DNA from: CAVWSM01 sp963798505
GTDB lineage: Bacteria; Actinomycetota; Actinomycetes; Jiangellales; Jiangellaceae
Assembly: GCA_963798505.1 (NCBI GenBank)
Contig: CAWCTX010000016.1
Location: 124,001-188,000, forward strand
Length of the DNA stretch: 64,000 nt
Direction of reading: 5' to 3'
In this document: positions 9,848-18,762 of the stretch, one piece after another
Layout: every line of letters begins with the position of its first letter
Numbering within the stretch: position 1 is the stretch's first letter
Made by a program: the position numbers and the translations under genes
The notes under the pieces: generated by a model
The model's database searches: none
What the model was told of the DNA's origin: nothing
The model's input: the letters and a program-made list of their open reading frames with translations, nothing else

Positions 9848-10258
9848 ATGGACGGCTGCGTGTTCTGCGAGATCGCGTCCGGGTCGCGGCCCGCGGCGGT
9901 CGTCATGGAGACCGACGAGGTCGTTGCCTTCCTCGACGCACGGCCGGTGTTCAAGGGGCACGCCCTCGTCGTTCCCCGGAGTCATATCGCCACGCTGCCC
10001 GACCTGCCCGACGAGCTCGTGCTGCCGTACGTCCGCGCTGTTCGCGCGATCGCCGCCGCGATGCCGGAGGCGTACGGCTGCCAAGGCACCTTCGTGGCCG
10101 CCAACAACGTCGTCAGCCAGAGCGTGCCGCACCTGCACGTCCACGTCGTGCCGCGCACGAAGGGTGACGGGTTGCGCGGATTCTTCTGGCCGCGCACGCG
10201 GTACGCATCCGATGACGAGGCCGAGACCTACGCGGCGAAGCTGCGAGCGGTGCTGTGA
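9848..10258 (+). CDS. HIT family (histidine triad) protein
   Basis: A 136-residue histidine-triad nucleotide hydrolase/transferase. It starts MDGCVFCEIASG (the zinc-like CxxC region typical of Hint/HIT proteins) and carries the active-site triad VPHLHVHVVPR near residue 95. The family cleaves AMP-lysine, AP4A or related nucleotides. ATG 9848 is preferred over TTG 9845. Its stop TGA overlaps the GTG start of the SRPBCC gene (GTGTGACAG context, 4 bases), suggesting a two-gene unit. Confidence 0.9.
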   Translation: MDGCVFCEIASGSRPAAVVMETDEVVAFLDARPVFKGHALVVPRSHIATLPDLPDELVLPYVRAVRAIAAAMPEAYGCQGTFVAANNVVSQSVPHLHVHVVPRTKGDGLRGFFWPRTRYASDDEAETYAAKLRAVL

Positions 10259-10730
10259 CAGCGCGTGCGGTGGTGACAGCGTCGGTTGACGTCGCGGCGC
10301 CCGCCGAGCGGGTGTTTCTAGGCATCACCACCTGGGAGCGGCAAGGCGAGTGGATGCTCGGCACGTCGGTCCGCTACGTGGGCGAGCCGGGTGTCGGCCA
10401 GCGGCTGGCGGCCTTCACCGGTGTCGGGCCGTTCGGCTTCCTCGACACGATGACGGTCACCGAGTGGGATCCGCCGCGACGCTGCGTGGTCGAGCACACC
10501 GGCCGGTTGGTGCGTGGGCTGGGGATCGTCTCGGTCGTCGGGTTCGGGCCGTCGCGATCCCGGCTGACTCTGCGGGAGGAGCTCGATCTGCCGTACGGAG
10601 CAGGTAGGGCGGCTGGGCTATCCGTTGGTTCGGCCCGCCTTTGTCGCCGGCATCAAGCTGTCCCTGCGGCGATTCGCGCGGTTGGTCGAGGAACCCGTAC
10701 TGGGGTTGATGCGGCTCCGCATCAAGCCCA
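10255..10730 (+). CDS. SRPBCC (START-like) family protein, frameshifted, 3' end unclear
   Basis: A polyketide-cyclase/dehydrase-like SRPBCC protein that would bind a hydrophobic ligand. The first ~110 residues from GTG 10255 (VDVAAPAERVFLGITTWERQ..GFLDTMTVTEWDPPRR) are typical. Near 10598 the expected sequence moves to another frame (EQVGRLGYPLVRPAFVAGIK..RRFARLVEE). That frame then stays open past the hairpin at 10706 to 10855, overlapping the convergent E2 gene, so the natural stop has probably been lost through a second indel near 10700. The end given is approximate. Confidence 0.65.
10706..10725. terminator. hairpin between convergent SRPBCC and E2 genes
   Basis: TTGATGCG at 10706-10713 pairs perfectly with CGCATCAA at 10718-10725 around a GCTC loop. 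The E2 stop codon (10722-10724 on the minus strand) lies inside the right arm. There is no strong T-run, so this is a candidate bidirectional terminator only. Confidence 0.5.
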
Positions 10731-12128
10731 GACGAGTCCAAGGCTCGGATCCTCCAGGAGCGCACCGATGTCGGCGAGGAAGCGCGACCCCTGCTGGCCG
10801 TCGACCAGTCGGTGGTCGAACGACAGCCCGAGCGTGGTCACCCAGCGCTTCTTGATGCGACCCTTGTGCACCCACGGCTGCTCGCGGACTGCGCCGAAGG
10901 CGAGGATGGCTGCCTCGCCGGGGTTGAGGATCGGCGTGCCGGTGTCGACGCCGAAGACCCCAACGTTGGTGATCGAGATCGTGCCGCCGGCGGTCTCGGC
11001 CGGCTGGGTCTTGCCGGCGCGCGCGGTGGCGGCCAGGTCGTTGATGGCAACGGCAAGGTCGCGCAACGACAGCTCGTGGGCGTCCTTGACGTTGGGCACG
11101 ATGAGGCCGCGCGGTGTCGCCGCCGCGATGCCGAGGTTGACGTACCGACGCAGCACGATCTCCTGCGCCTCCTCGTCCCACGCACTCGTCACCTCGGGCG
11201 TACGTTGCGCGGCCACGCACAGCGCCTTGGCCACCACGGCGAGCGGCGACAGCTTCACACCCTCGAACTCGCGCGACGCCCGCAGCCGATCGACGAGACG
11301 CATCGTGCGCGTCACGTCGACGGTGAGGAACTCGGTGACGTGGGGTGCGGTGAACGCCGAGCGCACCATGGCGGCCGCCGTTGCCTTGCGCACACCCTTG
11401 ATCGGCACGCGCTCCTCGCGCGGCAGCCCCGTCCAGCCGGCTCCAGTCGGAGCGGCCACCGCGGCCGCAGGTGCGGCTGCGGCGGACTCGACGTCGGTGC
11501 GCGTCACGATGCCACCTGCACCGGATGGGGCGACGGTGCGCAGGTCGATGCCAAGGTCCTTGGCGAGCTTGCGTACGGGCGGCTTGGCAAGGACTCGCAC
11601 ATCAGCGAAGCCGGGCCGGGTGGGGCTGGAGTTGTTGGCACCTCGGGTGCCAGGGCAACAGCGGCCGCAGGCGTTCCCGCGGGAACGTCCGAAGCCTTGC
11701 GCGGCCGACGGGTCGCCGCTCCCGCGCGCGGTCCGTACCCCACAAGCACCGATTCGCGACCCGCGCCGGGGCTTCGCTGCATGCTGCACGGCGCCTGACG
11801 GGGTCTCCGCTTCCTGATCAGGGGCGCCCGTGTCCGAACCTATTGGACGCGGGGCGCCCTGATCCAAGGAGGGAGCGGCGCCGGCGCCGCCGGTGTCGAC
11901 GGCGATGATCGCGGTGCCGACGGGGACGGTGTCACCTTCCGACACGAGCAGTTGCGAGACCACGCCGGCGAACGGCGCGGGCAGCTCGACGATCGACTTG
12001 GCCGTCTCGATCTCGACGATGACGTCGTTGACCTTGACCTCGTCGCCCGCCTTGACGCGCCAGGCGACGATCTCGGCCTCGGTCAGCCCCTCGCCGACAT
12101 CAGGGAGGCGGAACTCCTTAACAGTCAC
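10722..12128 (-). CDS. 2-oxoacid dehydrogenase E2 (dihydrolipoyl acyltransferase)
   Basis: The core acyltransferase of a pyruvate or branched-chain 2-oxoacid dehydrogenase complex. An N-terminal lipoyl domain carries the lipoylated lysine in EIETAKSIVEL (~44). A peripheral-subunit-binding domain VRKLAKDLGIDLRTVAPSG follows, and the C-terminal catalytic domain ends with SFDHRLVDGQQG (catalytic His and Asp) and LGLVWA. Between about 11605 and 11790 the linker is read in the wrong frame; the alternate frame gives VLVGYGPRAGAATRRPRK, a typical E2 linker, so two compensating indels are likely. The linker also contains a long inverted repeat. It begins ten bases after the E1beta gene. Confidence 0.92.
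   Translation of the reverse strand: MTVKEFRLPDVGEGLTEAEIVAWRVKAGDEVKVNDVIVEIETAKSIVELPAPFAGVVSQLLVSEGDTVPVGTAIIAVDTGGAGAAPSLDQGAPRPIGSDTGAPDQEAETPSGAVQHAAKPRRGSRIGACGVRTARGSGDPSAAQGFGRSRGNACGRCCPGTRGANNSSPTRPGFADVRVLAKPPVRKLAKDLGIDLRTVAPSGAGGIVTRTDVESAAAAPAAAVAAPTGAGWTGLPREERVPIKGVRKATAAAMVRSAFTAPHVTEFLTVDVTRTMRLVDRLRASREFEGVKLSPLAVVAKALCVAAQRTPEVTSAWDEEAQEIVLRRYVNLGIAAATPRGLIVPNVKDAHELSLRDLAVAINDLAATARAGKTQPAETAGGTISITNVGVFGVDTGTPILNPGEAAILAFGAVREQPWVHKGRIKKRWVTTLGLSFDHRLVDGQQGSRFLADIGALLEDPSLGLVWA
11816..11864. repeat. 20-base inverted repeat inside the E2 linker
   Basis: Left arm GATCAGGGGCGCCCGTGTCC (11816-11835) and right arm GGACGCGGGGCGCCCTGATC (11845-11864) are near-perfect reverse complements around a 9-base AT-richer loop (GAACCTATT). 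It encodes a near-palindromic peptide, DQGAPRPIGSDTGAPDQE. Such a structure is unusual inside a coding region and may be an inserted repeat tolerated in the flexible linker. Confidence 0.7.
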
Positions 12129-12137
12129 GCCATCTCC

Positions 12138-13113
12138 TCAGAACGCCAGGGCGCGGTCGACGCCGTCAAGCACGCGGTCGAGGTCGGGGAGGTACTCCTC
12201 CTCGACGCGCGCGGTCGGGTAAGGCGTGTCGAAACCCGTCACGCGGATCACCGGTGCCTCGAGAGAGTAGAAGCACTCCTCGGTGACTCGCGCGGCAATC
12301 TCGGCTCCCAGCCCATGCGACTGCGCTGCCTCGTGTACGACGACAAGCCGGCCCGTGCGGCGCACCGAGTCGAACACCGGCGGCAGGTCGAGCGGGGACA
12401 GCGTGCGCAGGTCGATGACCTCGAGCGAGCGACCCTCCTGCTCGGCTGCGGCTGCGGCGTCGAGGCACGTACGCACCATCGGCCCGTAGGCAACCAGCGT
12501 CACGGCATCGCCGGCGCGGACGACATGCGACTCGAACAACGGCGCCGGCGTCGGCGTCCGCATCGAGCTCCGCCTTGTCCCAGTAACGCCGCTTGGGCTC
12601 GAAGAACACGATCGGGTCGTCGGAGGCGATCGACTGCTGGATCATCCAGTAGGCGTCAACCGGGTTGCTCGGCGTGACGACCTTGAGGCCCATCGTGTGC
12701 GCGAAGTAGGCCTCGGGCGACTCCGAGTGGTGCTCGACCGCGCCGATGCCACCGCCGTAGGGGATGCGGATGACGATGGGCATGCGGAGCGTCCCGCCGG
12801 AGCGGAAGTGCATCTTGGCCACCTGGGAGACGATCTGGTCGAACCCCGGGTAGACGAAACCGTCGAACTGGATCTCACAGACCGGTCGGTATCCACGCAA
12901 CGCCAGGCCGACGGCCGAGCCGATGATGCCGGACTCGGCCAGGGGCGTGTCGATGACCCGGTCCTCGCCGAAGTCCTTCTGCAGACCGTCGGTCACGCGG
13001 AACACGCCACCGAGCTTGCCGACGTCCTCGCCCATGATGAGGACCTTGGGGTCACCCTCCATCGCCTTGCGCAGGCCGAGGTTGAGTGCCTTGCCGAGCG
13101 GAATGGTGCTCAT
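12138..13113 (-). CDS. 2-oxoacid dehydrogenase E1 beta subunit (frameshifted)
   Basis: The beta subunit of the thiamine-diphosphate-dependent E1 component. MSTIPLGKALNLGLRKAM.., MGEDVGKLGGVFRVTDGL, DTPLAESGIIGSAVGLAL and GGIGAVEHHSESPEAYF (substrate/E2 contact region) are all present. Near 12555 the frame changes. The C-terminal transketolase-like domain (GDAVTLVAYGPMVRTCLDAA.., VIRVTGFDTPYP, ending GVDRALAF) is read in another frame to TGA 12138. Joined length is ~325 residues, as expected. ATG 13113 overlaps the E1alpha stop by four bases. Confidence 0.9.
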
Positions 13114-14267
13114 GCGTGGTGCCCTCCCTCGAACGATGCGGAATAGGCCGCGAACTGCTCACGCTGACGCACGAGCTCAGGCACCTGCTCGACGTGGACC
13201 TTGTCGAAGATGCTCATCGGCGACGGGTCGGGCAGCGCGCGGCAGCCGTCGCGCAGCCGTACGGCCATGTCCTCGGCCTCAGCGTCGACCTCGTCGAAGA
13301 ACTGCGAGGTGGCCTTACCGGTGCGCGACAGGTAGACCTTGACCCGCGCGATCGGGTCCTTGAGCTTCCAGAGCTCGACCTCCTCGGAGGAGCGATACCG
13401 CGTCGGGTCGTCGGACGTCGTGTGTGCCCCCATGCGGTAGGTGAACGCCTCGATGAGCGAGGGGCCACTGCCCTCGCGGGCGCGGTTGAGCGCGGCCCGG
13501 GTGACTGCGAGGCAGGCGAGGACGTCATTGCCGTCGACTCGCACGCCCGGCAGGCCGTAACCGAGCGCCCGCCGGTAGAGCGGCACGCGGGACTGGCGCT
13601 CCAGCGGCTCGGAGATGGCCCACTGGTTGTTCTGGCAGAACAGGACGAGCGGGAGGTGGTAGGAGGCTGCCCAGACCATCGACTCGTGCACGTCGCCCTG
13701 GCTGGTCGCACCGTCGCCGAAGTAGGTGATCACGGCGGTGTCGCGGTCGGGGTCGCCGGTGCCGACCGCGCCGTCGCGCTGGACACCCATCGCGTAGCCG
13801 GCCGCGTGCAGGGTCTGCGCGCCGATCACGATCGTGTAGAGGTGGAAGTTGTGGTCGCGCGGGTCCCAGCCGCCCTGGCTGGTCCCTCGCCAGACCTGGA
13901 GCAGCTGCAGCGGATCGACACCGCGGCACAGCGCGACGCCGTGCTCGCGGTAGGTGGGGAAGACGTAGTCCTGGGCGCGCAACGCGCGGCCGGAGCCGAT
14001 CTGCGCCGCCTCCTGGCCGAGCAGCGAAGGCCATAGGCCTAGCTCGCCCTGGCGCTGCAGGGCGACTGCCTCGGCGTCGACGCGGCGGTTCAAGGTGAGG
14101 TCACGGTAGAGCCCCCGCAGCTCCTCGTCGCTGATCTCCAGCGGGTAGTCGGGGTGCTCGACCCGTTCGCCCTCGGGAGTGAGCAGCTGGATGAGCTCCT
14201 CGGGGACCTCGGTGGTTGCGCCTTGGGTGGGCGGCGGCGCCCCCGGACGGAACGTCTCGACAGCCAT
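13110..14267 (-). CDS. 2-oxoacid dehydrogenase E1 alpha subunit
   Basis: A 385-residue thiamine-diphosphate E1 alpha subunit, the first gene of the E1alpha-E1beta-E2 operon. It has the ThDP/Mg signature GDGATSQGDVHES ... NNQWAIS, and the phosphorylation-loop region GAHTTSDDPTRYR found in branched-chain and pyruvate E1 enzymes. The start ATG 14267 (MAVETFRPG) is chosen because a perfect GAGGAG lies four bases upstream; the frame is open further to 14336. Whether pyruvate or branched-chain 2-oxoacids are the substrate cannot be decided. No E3 gene is nearby. Confidence 0.93.
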   Translation of the reverse strand: MAVETFRPGAPPPTQGATTEVPEELIQLLTPEGERVEHPDYPLEISDEELRGLYRDLTLNRRVDAEAVALQRQGELGLWPSLLGQEAAQIGSGRALRAQDYVFPTYREHGVALCRGVDPLQLLQVWRGTSQGGWDPRDHNFHLYTIVIGAQTLHAAGYAMGVQRDGAVGTGDPDRDTAVITYFGDGATSQGDVHESMVWAASYHLPLVLFCQNNQWAISEPLERQSRVPLYRRALGYGLPGVRVDGNDVLACLAVTRAALNRAREGSGPSLIEAFTYRMGAHTTSDDPTRYRSSEEVELWKLKDPIARVKVYLSRTGKATSQFFDEVDAEAEDMAVRLRDGCRALPDPSPMSIFDKVHVEQVPELVRQREQFAAYSASFEGGHHA

Positions 14268-14566
14268 TGGTCTCCTCGCGTGCGTGGCGCGCGGGTTCGC
14301 CGCGGCCGGTCGTCGCCAGTCCCGCCCCCGACCCACGCGCTAAGGGTGGGCGCGAGGCCGACGACGGCCCGTCCGTGACGGGTCACGGTCGTTGGAGCAA
14401 CGGTACCCGGGTCGCGGCAATGCTTGCGCCACGCCAGGCGTTGGGCTCGGCACGGCCCTGGCCGAACAACTTGGCGGCATCTGACGTTCACCTGTCGGTA
14501 AATCACTGGCGCTCAGGGTGCCCGAACCGGTGCACTAGACGTAAGGACCACGAGGCGGGGAGACCC

Positions 14567-15532
14567 ATGACACCGGCGGGAATGCGAGCGAGCACGACGG
14601 CGGTCTGGACGGCGCTGGGCCTGGTCTACGTCGTATGGGGCTCGACCTACCTCGCCATTCGCGTCGTCGTGGAAGCCGACATCCCACCACTGCTGGGCAT
14701 GGGGCTGCGCTTCCTGACGGCCGGCGCGCTGCTGGCCGGCTACCTGGCGGCCACGCGCGGGCTCAGCGGCCTGCGGGTGAGCCGGCGGAGCTTGATCGGC
14801 ACCGGCGTCATGGGCGTGCTGCTCCTGCTTGGCGGTAACGGCATGGTGGCGGTCGGCGAGCAGACCGTTCCGAGCGGGCTGGCCGCGCTGATCGTCGGCG
14901 CCGTGCCGCTGTGGTTCGCACTACTCCGCGTATCGGGCGGCGACCGGCCGACCCTGCGCTCCTGGCTGGGCGTGCTCATCGGCTTCGCCGGAATCGCCGC
15001 GATCAGCTTGCCCCGCGGGGGAATCGACGACGTCGAGGCGTGGGGCATCGTTGTTATCGTCATTGCGACGATTTCATGGGCGCTGGGGTCGTACTTCTCA
15101 CCTCGCCTGGGGTTGCCGGGCGACTCGCTGGTCGCGACCGCGTACGAGATGCTGCTCGGCGGCGGCGTCATGTTCCTCGTCGGCCTGCTGGCCGGTGAGG
15201 CTCGCGGGTTCGACGCAAGCGAAGTGGACAGCGAGGGCTGGCTGGCGCTGGCCTACCTCGTCGTGGTCGGGTCGATCATCGGCTACACCGCCTACACGTT
15301 CCTGCTCGCGCACGCGCCGATCTCCCTGGTTGGCACGTACGCCTACGTCAACCCGGTCGTGGCGGTGTTCCTCGGCTGGCTCATCCTCGACGAGCCGGTG
15401 ACCGCGGTCATCGCGTTCGGCGGTCTCCTGGTGGTCATGGGTGTGGCACTCGTCGTCCGGGCCGAGCGGCGTGGCCGGGCCGAGCCGGAGGAGCGCGAGC
15501 CCGAGCTCGTCGGTGAGGCCAGCCGGGAGTAA
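14567..15532 (+). CDS. EamA/DMT-family transporter
   Basis: A 321-residue drug/metabolite transporter with about ten hydrophobic helices in two EamA repeats. Repeat one includes GLVYVVWGSTYLAIRVVVE and GAVPLWFALLR; repeat two includes YTAYTFLLAHAPISLVGTYAYVNPVVAVFLGWL, a hallmark of the family. These proteins export amino acids or metabolites. The start ATG 14567 follows GCGGGGAGA. The C-terminus is charged (RAERRGRAEPEEREPEL). The 299-base spacer before it, upstream of the divergent E1alpha gene, shows no obvious further feature. Confidence 0.88.
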   Translation: MTPAGMRASTTAVWTALGLVYVVWGSTYLAIRVVVEADIPPLLGMGLRFLTAGALLAGYLAATRGLSGLRVSRRSLIGTGVMGVLLLLGGNGMVAVGEQTVPSGLAALIVGAVPLWFALLRVSGGDRPTLRSWLGVLIGFAGIAAISLPRGGIDDVEAWGIVVIVIATISWALGSYFSPRLGLPGDSLVATAYEMLLGGGVMFLVGLLAGEARGFDASEVDSEGWLALAYLVVVGSIIGYTAYTFLLAHAPISLVGTYAYVNPVVAVFLGWLILDEPVTAVIAFGGLLVVMGVALVVRAERRGRAEPEEREPELVGEASRE

Positions 15533-15570
15533 GTGGCGCGGCGGCGACTTGAACTATCTCGCCGCAGGTT

Positions 15571-15588
15571 GTACCAATGGTCTATGCA
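15571..15588. promoter_or_regulatory. putative GntR/DasR-like operator at the regulator's own start
   Basis: TACCAATGGTCTA (15572-15584) has partial dyad symmetry and contains TGGTCTA (15578-15584), which overlaps the regulator's start ATG at 15584. TGGTCTA is half of the known DasR site ACTGGTCTAGACCACT. A second copy of the half-site lies before the binding-protein gene, so autorepression is plausible. Confidence 0.5.
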
Positions 15589-16375
15589 AACCGCTCCACA
15601 GCGGACGGGCAACGACGCCGCCAAGTATCCACAAATTCGCGACCGGCTCGCTGCTCGCCTGGAGACTATGCCCCCTGGGCACGCGCTCCCACCCGAACGC
15701 GAGCTTGCCCAAGAGTACGGCGTCGCGCGCATGACGCTGCGCCGCGCGCTGAGCGCGCTGGTGGCCGACGGGCTGCTCGTCCGGCGGCAGGGATCCGGCA
15801 CGTTCGTCGCCCCCGCCACCGTCTCGCTGCGGCTGGCGGCCAGCTCGTTCACCGAGGACATGCGGGCGCGGGGGCTCACCCCCGGTGCCCGTACGCTCGC
15901 CGCCTCGATGGGTCCGACGAGCCCGGAGATCGCCGCCCACCTGGAGATCGACGCAGCCGCCGACGTGCTACGCGTCCGGCGGCTGCGGCTGGCCGACGGC
16001 ATCCCGATGGCGACCGAGGACCTGCACGTGCCGGTCGCGCTCGTGCCGGGCCTGAGCGCCGACGACCTCGTCGAGCAGTCCTTCTACCGCGTACTGAAGG
16101 ACCGCTTCGGCGTCGAGATCGGGCGCGGCGTGCAGACCATCGTCCCCACGGTCGTCTCCGCAGAGGATGCCGCCGCCCTGCAGGTCGAGCCCGGCGCGCC
16201 CGCCTTCCGGATCGAGCGCATCACGCGATCGATCACCAACCAGGTCGTCGAATACGTCGACTCGGTCTACCGCGGCGACCGCTACCGCCTCGTCGTCGAC
16301 ATCTTCCCCGCCGGCAGCAGCCAGCCGGCAGCCGTGCCGGCGCAGTCCAGGTCACGAGACGGCATCACGACTTGA
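15584..16375 (+). CDS. GntR-family regulator, HutC/DasR subfamily (UTRA domain)
   Basis: 263 residues: an N-terminal winged helix (LPPERELAQEYGVARMTLRRALSALVADGLLVRRQGSGTFV, about residues 35-75) and a C-terminal UTRA ligand-binding domain (SFTEDMRARGLTPGARTL to YVDSVYRGDRYRLVVDIFP). Homologues such as DasR/NagR sense phosphorylated amino sugars (GlcNAc-6-P, GlcN-6-P). The start is ATG 15584 (MQTAPQRTG); an upstream open stretch to 15533 is rejected for lack of support. It directly precedes the amino-sugar import and catabolic operon and probably represses it. Confidence 0.87.
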   Translation: MQTAPQRTGNDAAKYPQIRDRLAARLETMPPGHALPPERELAQEYGVARMTLRRALSALVADGLLVRRQGSGTFVAPATVSLRLAASSFTEDMRARGLTPGARTLAASMGPTSPEIAAHLEIDAAADVLRVRRLRLADGIPMATEDLHVPVALVPGLSADDLVEQSFYRVLKDRFGVEIGRGVQTIVPTVVSAEDAAALQVEPGAPAFRIERITRSITNQVVEYVDSVYRGDRYRLVVDIFPAGSSQPAAVPAQSRSRDGITT

Positions 16376-16417
16376 CCCACCCCGGGTCCGGCTCCCAAGA
16401 TGGCCGCGGTCCCAACC

Positions 16418-16434
16418 TTAGACAAGTGGTCTAA
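16418..16434. promoter_or_regulatory. putative GntR operator before the amino-sugar ABC operon
   Basis: TTAGACAAGTGGTCTAA is an inverted repeat (TTAGAC, 5-base spacer, GTCTAA) 28 bases before the binding-protein start. It shares AxTGGTCTA with the site at the regulator's start codon and resembles half of the DasR consensus. It probably overlaps the operon promoter. Confidence 0.6.
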
Positions 16435-16461
16435 CTCACCCCCAACCCCGAGGAGAAGCTC

Positions 16462-17763
16462 ATGAAGCACAGTCGGCTGTGGGCCGCACTCGCGGTCGTG
16501 GCGCTCGCCGCCACGGCGTGCGGCGGCGACGGCGACAACGGAGGAACGGCCGCCCCGGAGGAGACCCCCAACTTCGCCGGCGAGAAGCTCACCGTCTGGA
16601 TCATGGAGGGCACCAACCCCGACGCGACCGGCTTCTTCGACGCGGTGAAGACCGAGTTCACCGAGGAGACCGGCGGCGCCGAGCTCGACATCCAGTTCGT
16701 GCAGTGGGCCAACGCGCACGACAAGTTCATGACGTCGATCGCCGGCGGCACCATGCCCGACGTCGCCGAGGTCGGCACCACCTGGACCCCGGAGTTCGCC
16801 GACGCCGGCGCGCTGATGGACCTCTCGGAGCAGGTCGAAGGCTCCGAGCTGGCGTCCGACCTCGTGCCGGGCCTGCTCGAGTCGGCGACCGTGGGCGACG
16901 CGCTCTACGGCATGCCGTGGTACGCCGGCATCCGCTCGTTCGTCTACCGCACCGACATCTTCGAGGAGGCCGGCGTCGAGGTCCCCGAGTCGTGGGACGA
17001 GCTGGTCGCCGCGGCCGAGAAGATCAAGGCGGCCCGCCCGGACATCATCCCGCTGCCCGTGCCGGGTGACAGCGAGTTCGGCGTCTACCCGTTCATCTGG
17101 GGCAACGGCGGCGAGATCGCCACCGAGGACGGCGGCGAGTGGACCTCGCAGCTCGACTCGCCCGAGGCGGTCGAGGGGATCGAGTTCTACACCGGCCTCG
17201 CCACCGAGAAGGGTCTGTCGACCGAGGCGGCGACCACGTGGAAGGAGACCGACCTGCGCGACGAGTTCGGGCAGGGCAACGTCGGCATGATGATCTCCGG
17301 CAGCTGGACGCCGAAGGCCATCGTGGAGAAGAACCCCGACCTGGAGGGCAAGATCGGCGCCTTCCCGATCCCGGGCCCGGACGGCGGCCTGAGCCCGTCG
17401 TTCCTGGGCGGCTCGCACCTCGGCATCTTCGAGGAGAGCGACAACAAGGACCTGGCTTGGGAGTTCGTCGAGCTCATGACCACCGGCGAGTTCGCCGAGC
17501 AGTGGGCCGCGGACTCGGGCTTCTTCCCCGGCCTCAAGTCGCTGCTCGACGAGACGGTGAGAGCTCGGACCCGCTGGTCGCGCCGTTCGCCCAGCAGATG
17601 GTCGAGGCCGGCAAGTCCGTGCCGGTGACGCCCGCGTTACGGCGCGGTGCAGGGCAAGAAGACCGTGCCGGCGATGCTGCAGTCGATCCTGTCCGGGCAG
17701 AAGTCCGTCGAGCAGGCCACCAGCGACGCCGCCGCGGAGATGACGCAGATCATGAACCAGTGA
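16462..17763 (+). CDS. ABC transporter substrate-binding lipoprotein for an amino-sugar ligand (frameshifted)
   Basis: Extracellular solute-binding protein family 1, about 430 residues. The signal peptide MKHSRLWAALAVVALAA ends in the lipobox LAATACGG. TVWIMEGTNPD, GTTWTPEFADAGAL and YGMPWYAGIRSFVYR are typical of the family. The frame is continuous to about 17560, then shifts twice (near 17560 and 17636) before the C-terminus VPAMLQSILSGQKSVEQ..QIMNQ, stop 17761-17763. GAGGAG precedes ATG 16462. The context (NagZ, MurQ, AnmK in the same operon) suggests that it binds GlcNAc-MurNAc-type or MurNAc sugars; this is inference. Confidence 0.88.
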
Positions 17764-18762
17764 CCCAGCACGTCGTCCACGCCGGTCGCACCCGCGACCG
17801 TCGGCGCCGGCCCGGACACCCACACCCCTGGGCGTCCGGGCCGGGGCCCGGCCGGGGCCCGCGCAGCCCGCCGTCGCGCGGCGCTGCGTCCCTGGCTCCT
17901 GCTCGCCCCCGCGCTCGCGGTCCTGGGGCTGCTGCTCCTTGGCCGCTGGTCCGCGTCGGTCCTCTTGTCCCTCCAGGACTACGGGCTGCGCGAGATCGCG
18001 TCGGGGAGCACCAACTGGATCGGGCTCGCCAACTACCGCGAGGCGCTGACGCTCCGACCTGCTCTGGTCGACGGCGCTGCCCAACACCGTGGTCTTCGCC
18101 GCGGTCTGCGTCGTCCTCACCGTCGCGCTCGGCACGCTGGTCGCGCTGCTGCTCCGCAACCTCGGTCGCACCTGGCGGGCCATCGTCATCAGCGCGATCA
18201 TGGTCGCCTGGGCGATGCCGGCGGTCACCGGCACGTACGTCTGGGTCTGGATCTTCGACCCGCGCAACGGCATCGTCACCGCCGGCGCTGAGGCGCTCGG
18301 CCTGGTCGAGCAGGGCGGGCACAACTGGTTCACCGACCGGCTCTCGTTCTACGCGATCGTCGCGCTCAACGTCATCCACCACGGCTTCCCGTTCGTCGCG
18401 GTCACGGTGCTCGCCGGGCTGCTGACGTGCCCGACGAGATGCTCGAGGCCGCGGAGATGGACGGCGCCAGCGCCTGGCGGCGGTTCTGGAACATCACCGT
18501 GCCGATGATCCGGCCGGTCTTCGCCGTCGTGATGATCCTGTCGACGATCTGGGACTTCAAGGTGTTCACGCAGGTCTACCTGATGCCCGGCGGCGCGGCG
18601 GCAACCGCGAGGTGCTCAACCTCGGCGTCTGGTCCTACATCGAGTCGTTCGCCCAGAACCGCTACGGCTTCGGCTCCGCGATCGCCGTGCTGCTCACGCT
18701 GCTGCTGCTCGTCATCAGTCGTCTACCTGCGGACCCTCTTCCGCGAGGAGGAGTTCTCGTGA
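17760..18762 (+). CDS. sugar ABC transporter permease 1 (several frameshifts)
   Basis: A MalF-like permease of the amino-sugar importer. Starting at GTG 17760, which overlaps the previous stop (GTGA), recognisable segments lie in different frames: LRPWLLLAPALAVLGLLLL, SLQDYGLREIASGSTNWIGL, VFAAVCVVLTVALGTLVALL, the loop EMLEAAEMDGASAWRRFWNI, and the end VVYLRTLFREEEFS. At least four one-base indels separate them (near 17860, 18060, 18425, 18600 and 18715). Joined, it has the usual ~330 residues and six helices. The gene order and overlaps are intact, which argues for sequence error over decay. Confidence 0.8.

Noticed and set aside
15533..15583. Longer start for the GntR regulator
   Set aside because: Adds a poorly conserved basic stretch and directly follows the EamA stop; ATG 15584 gives the usual N-terminus.
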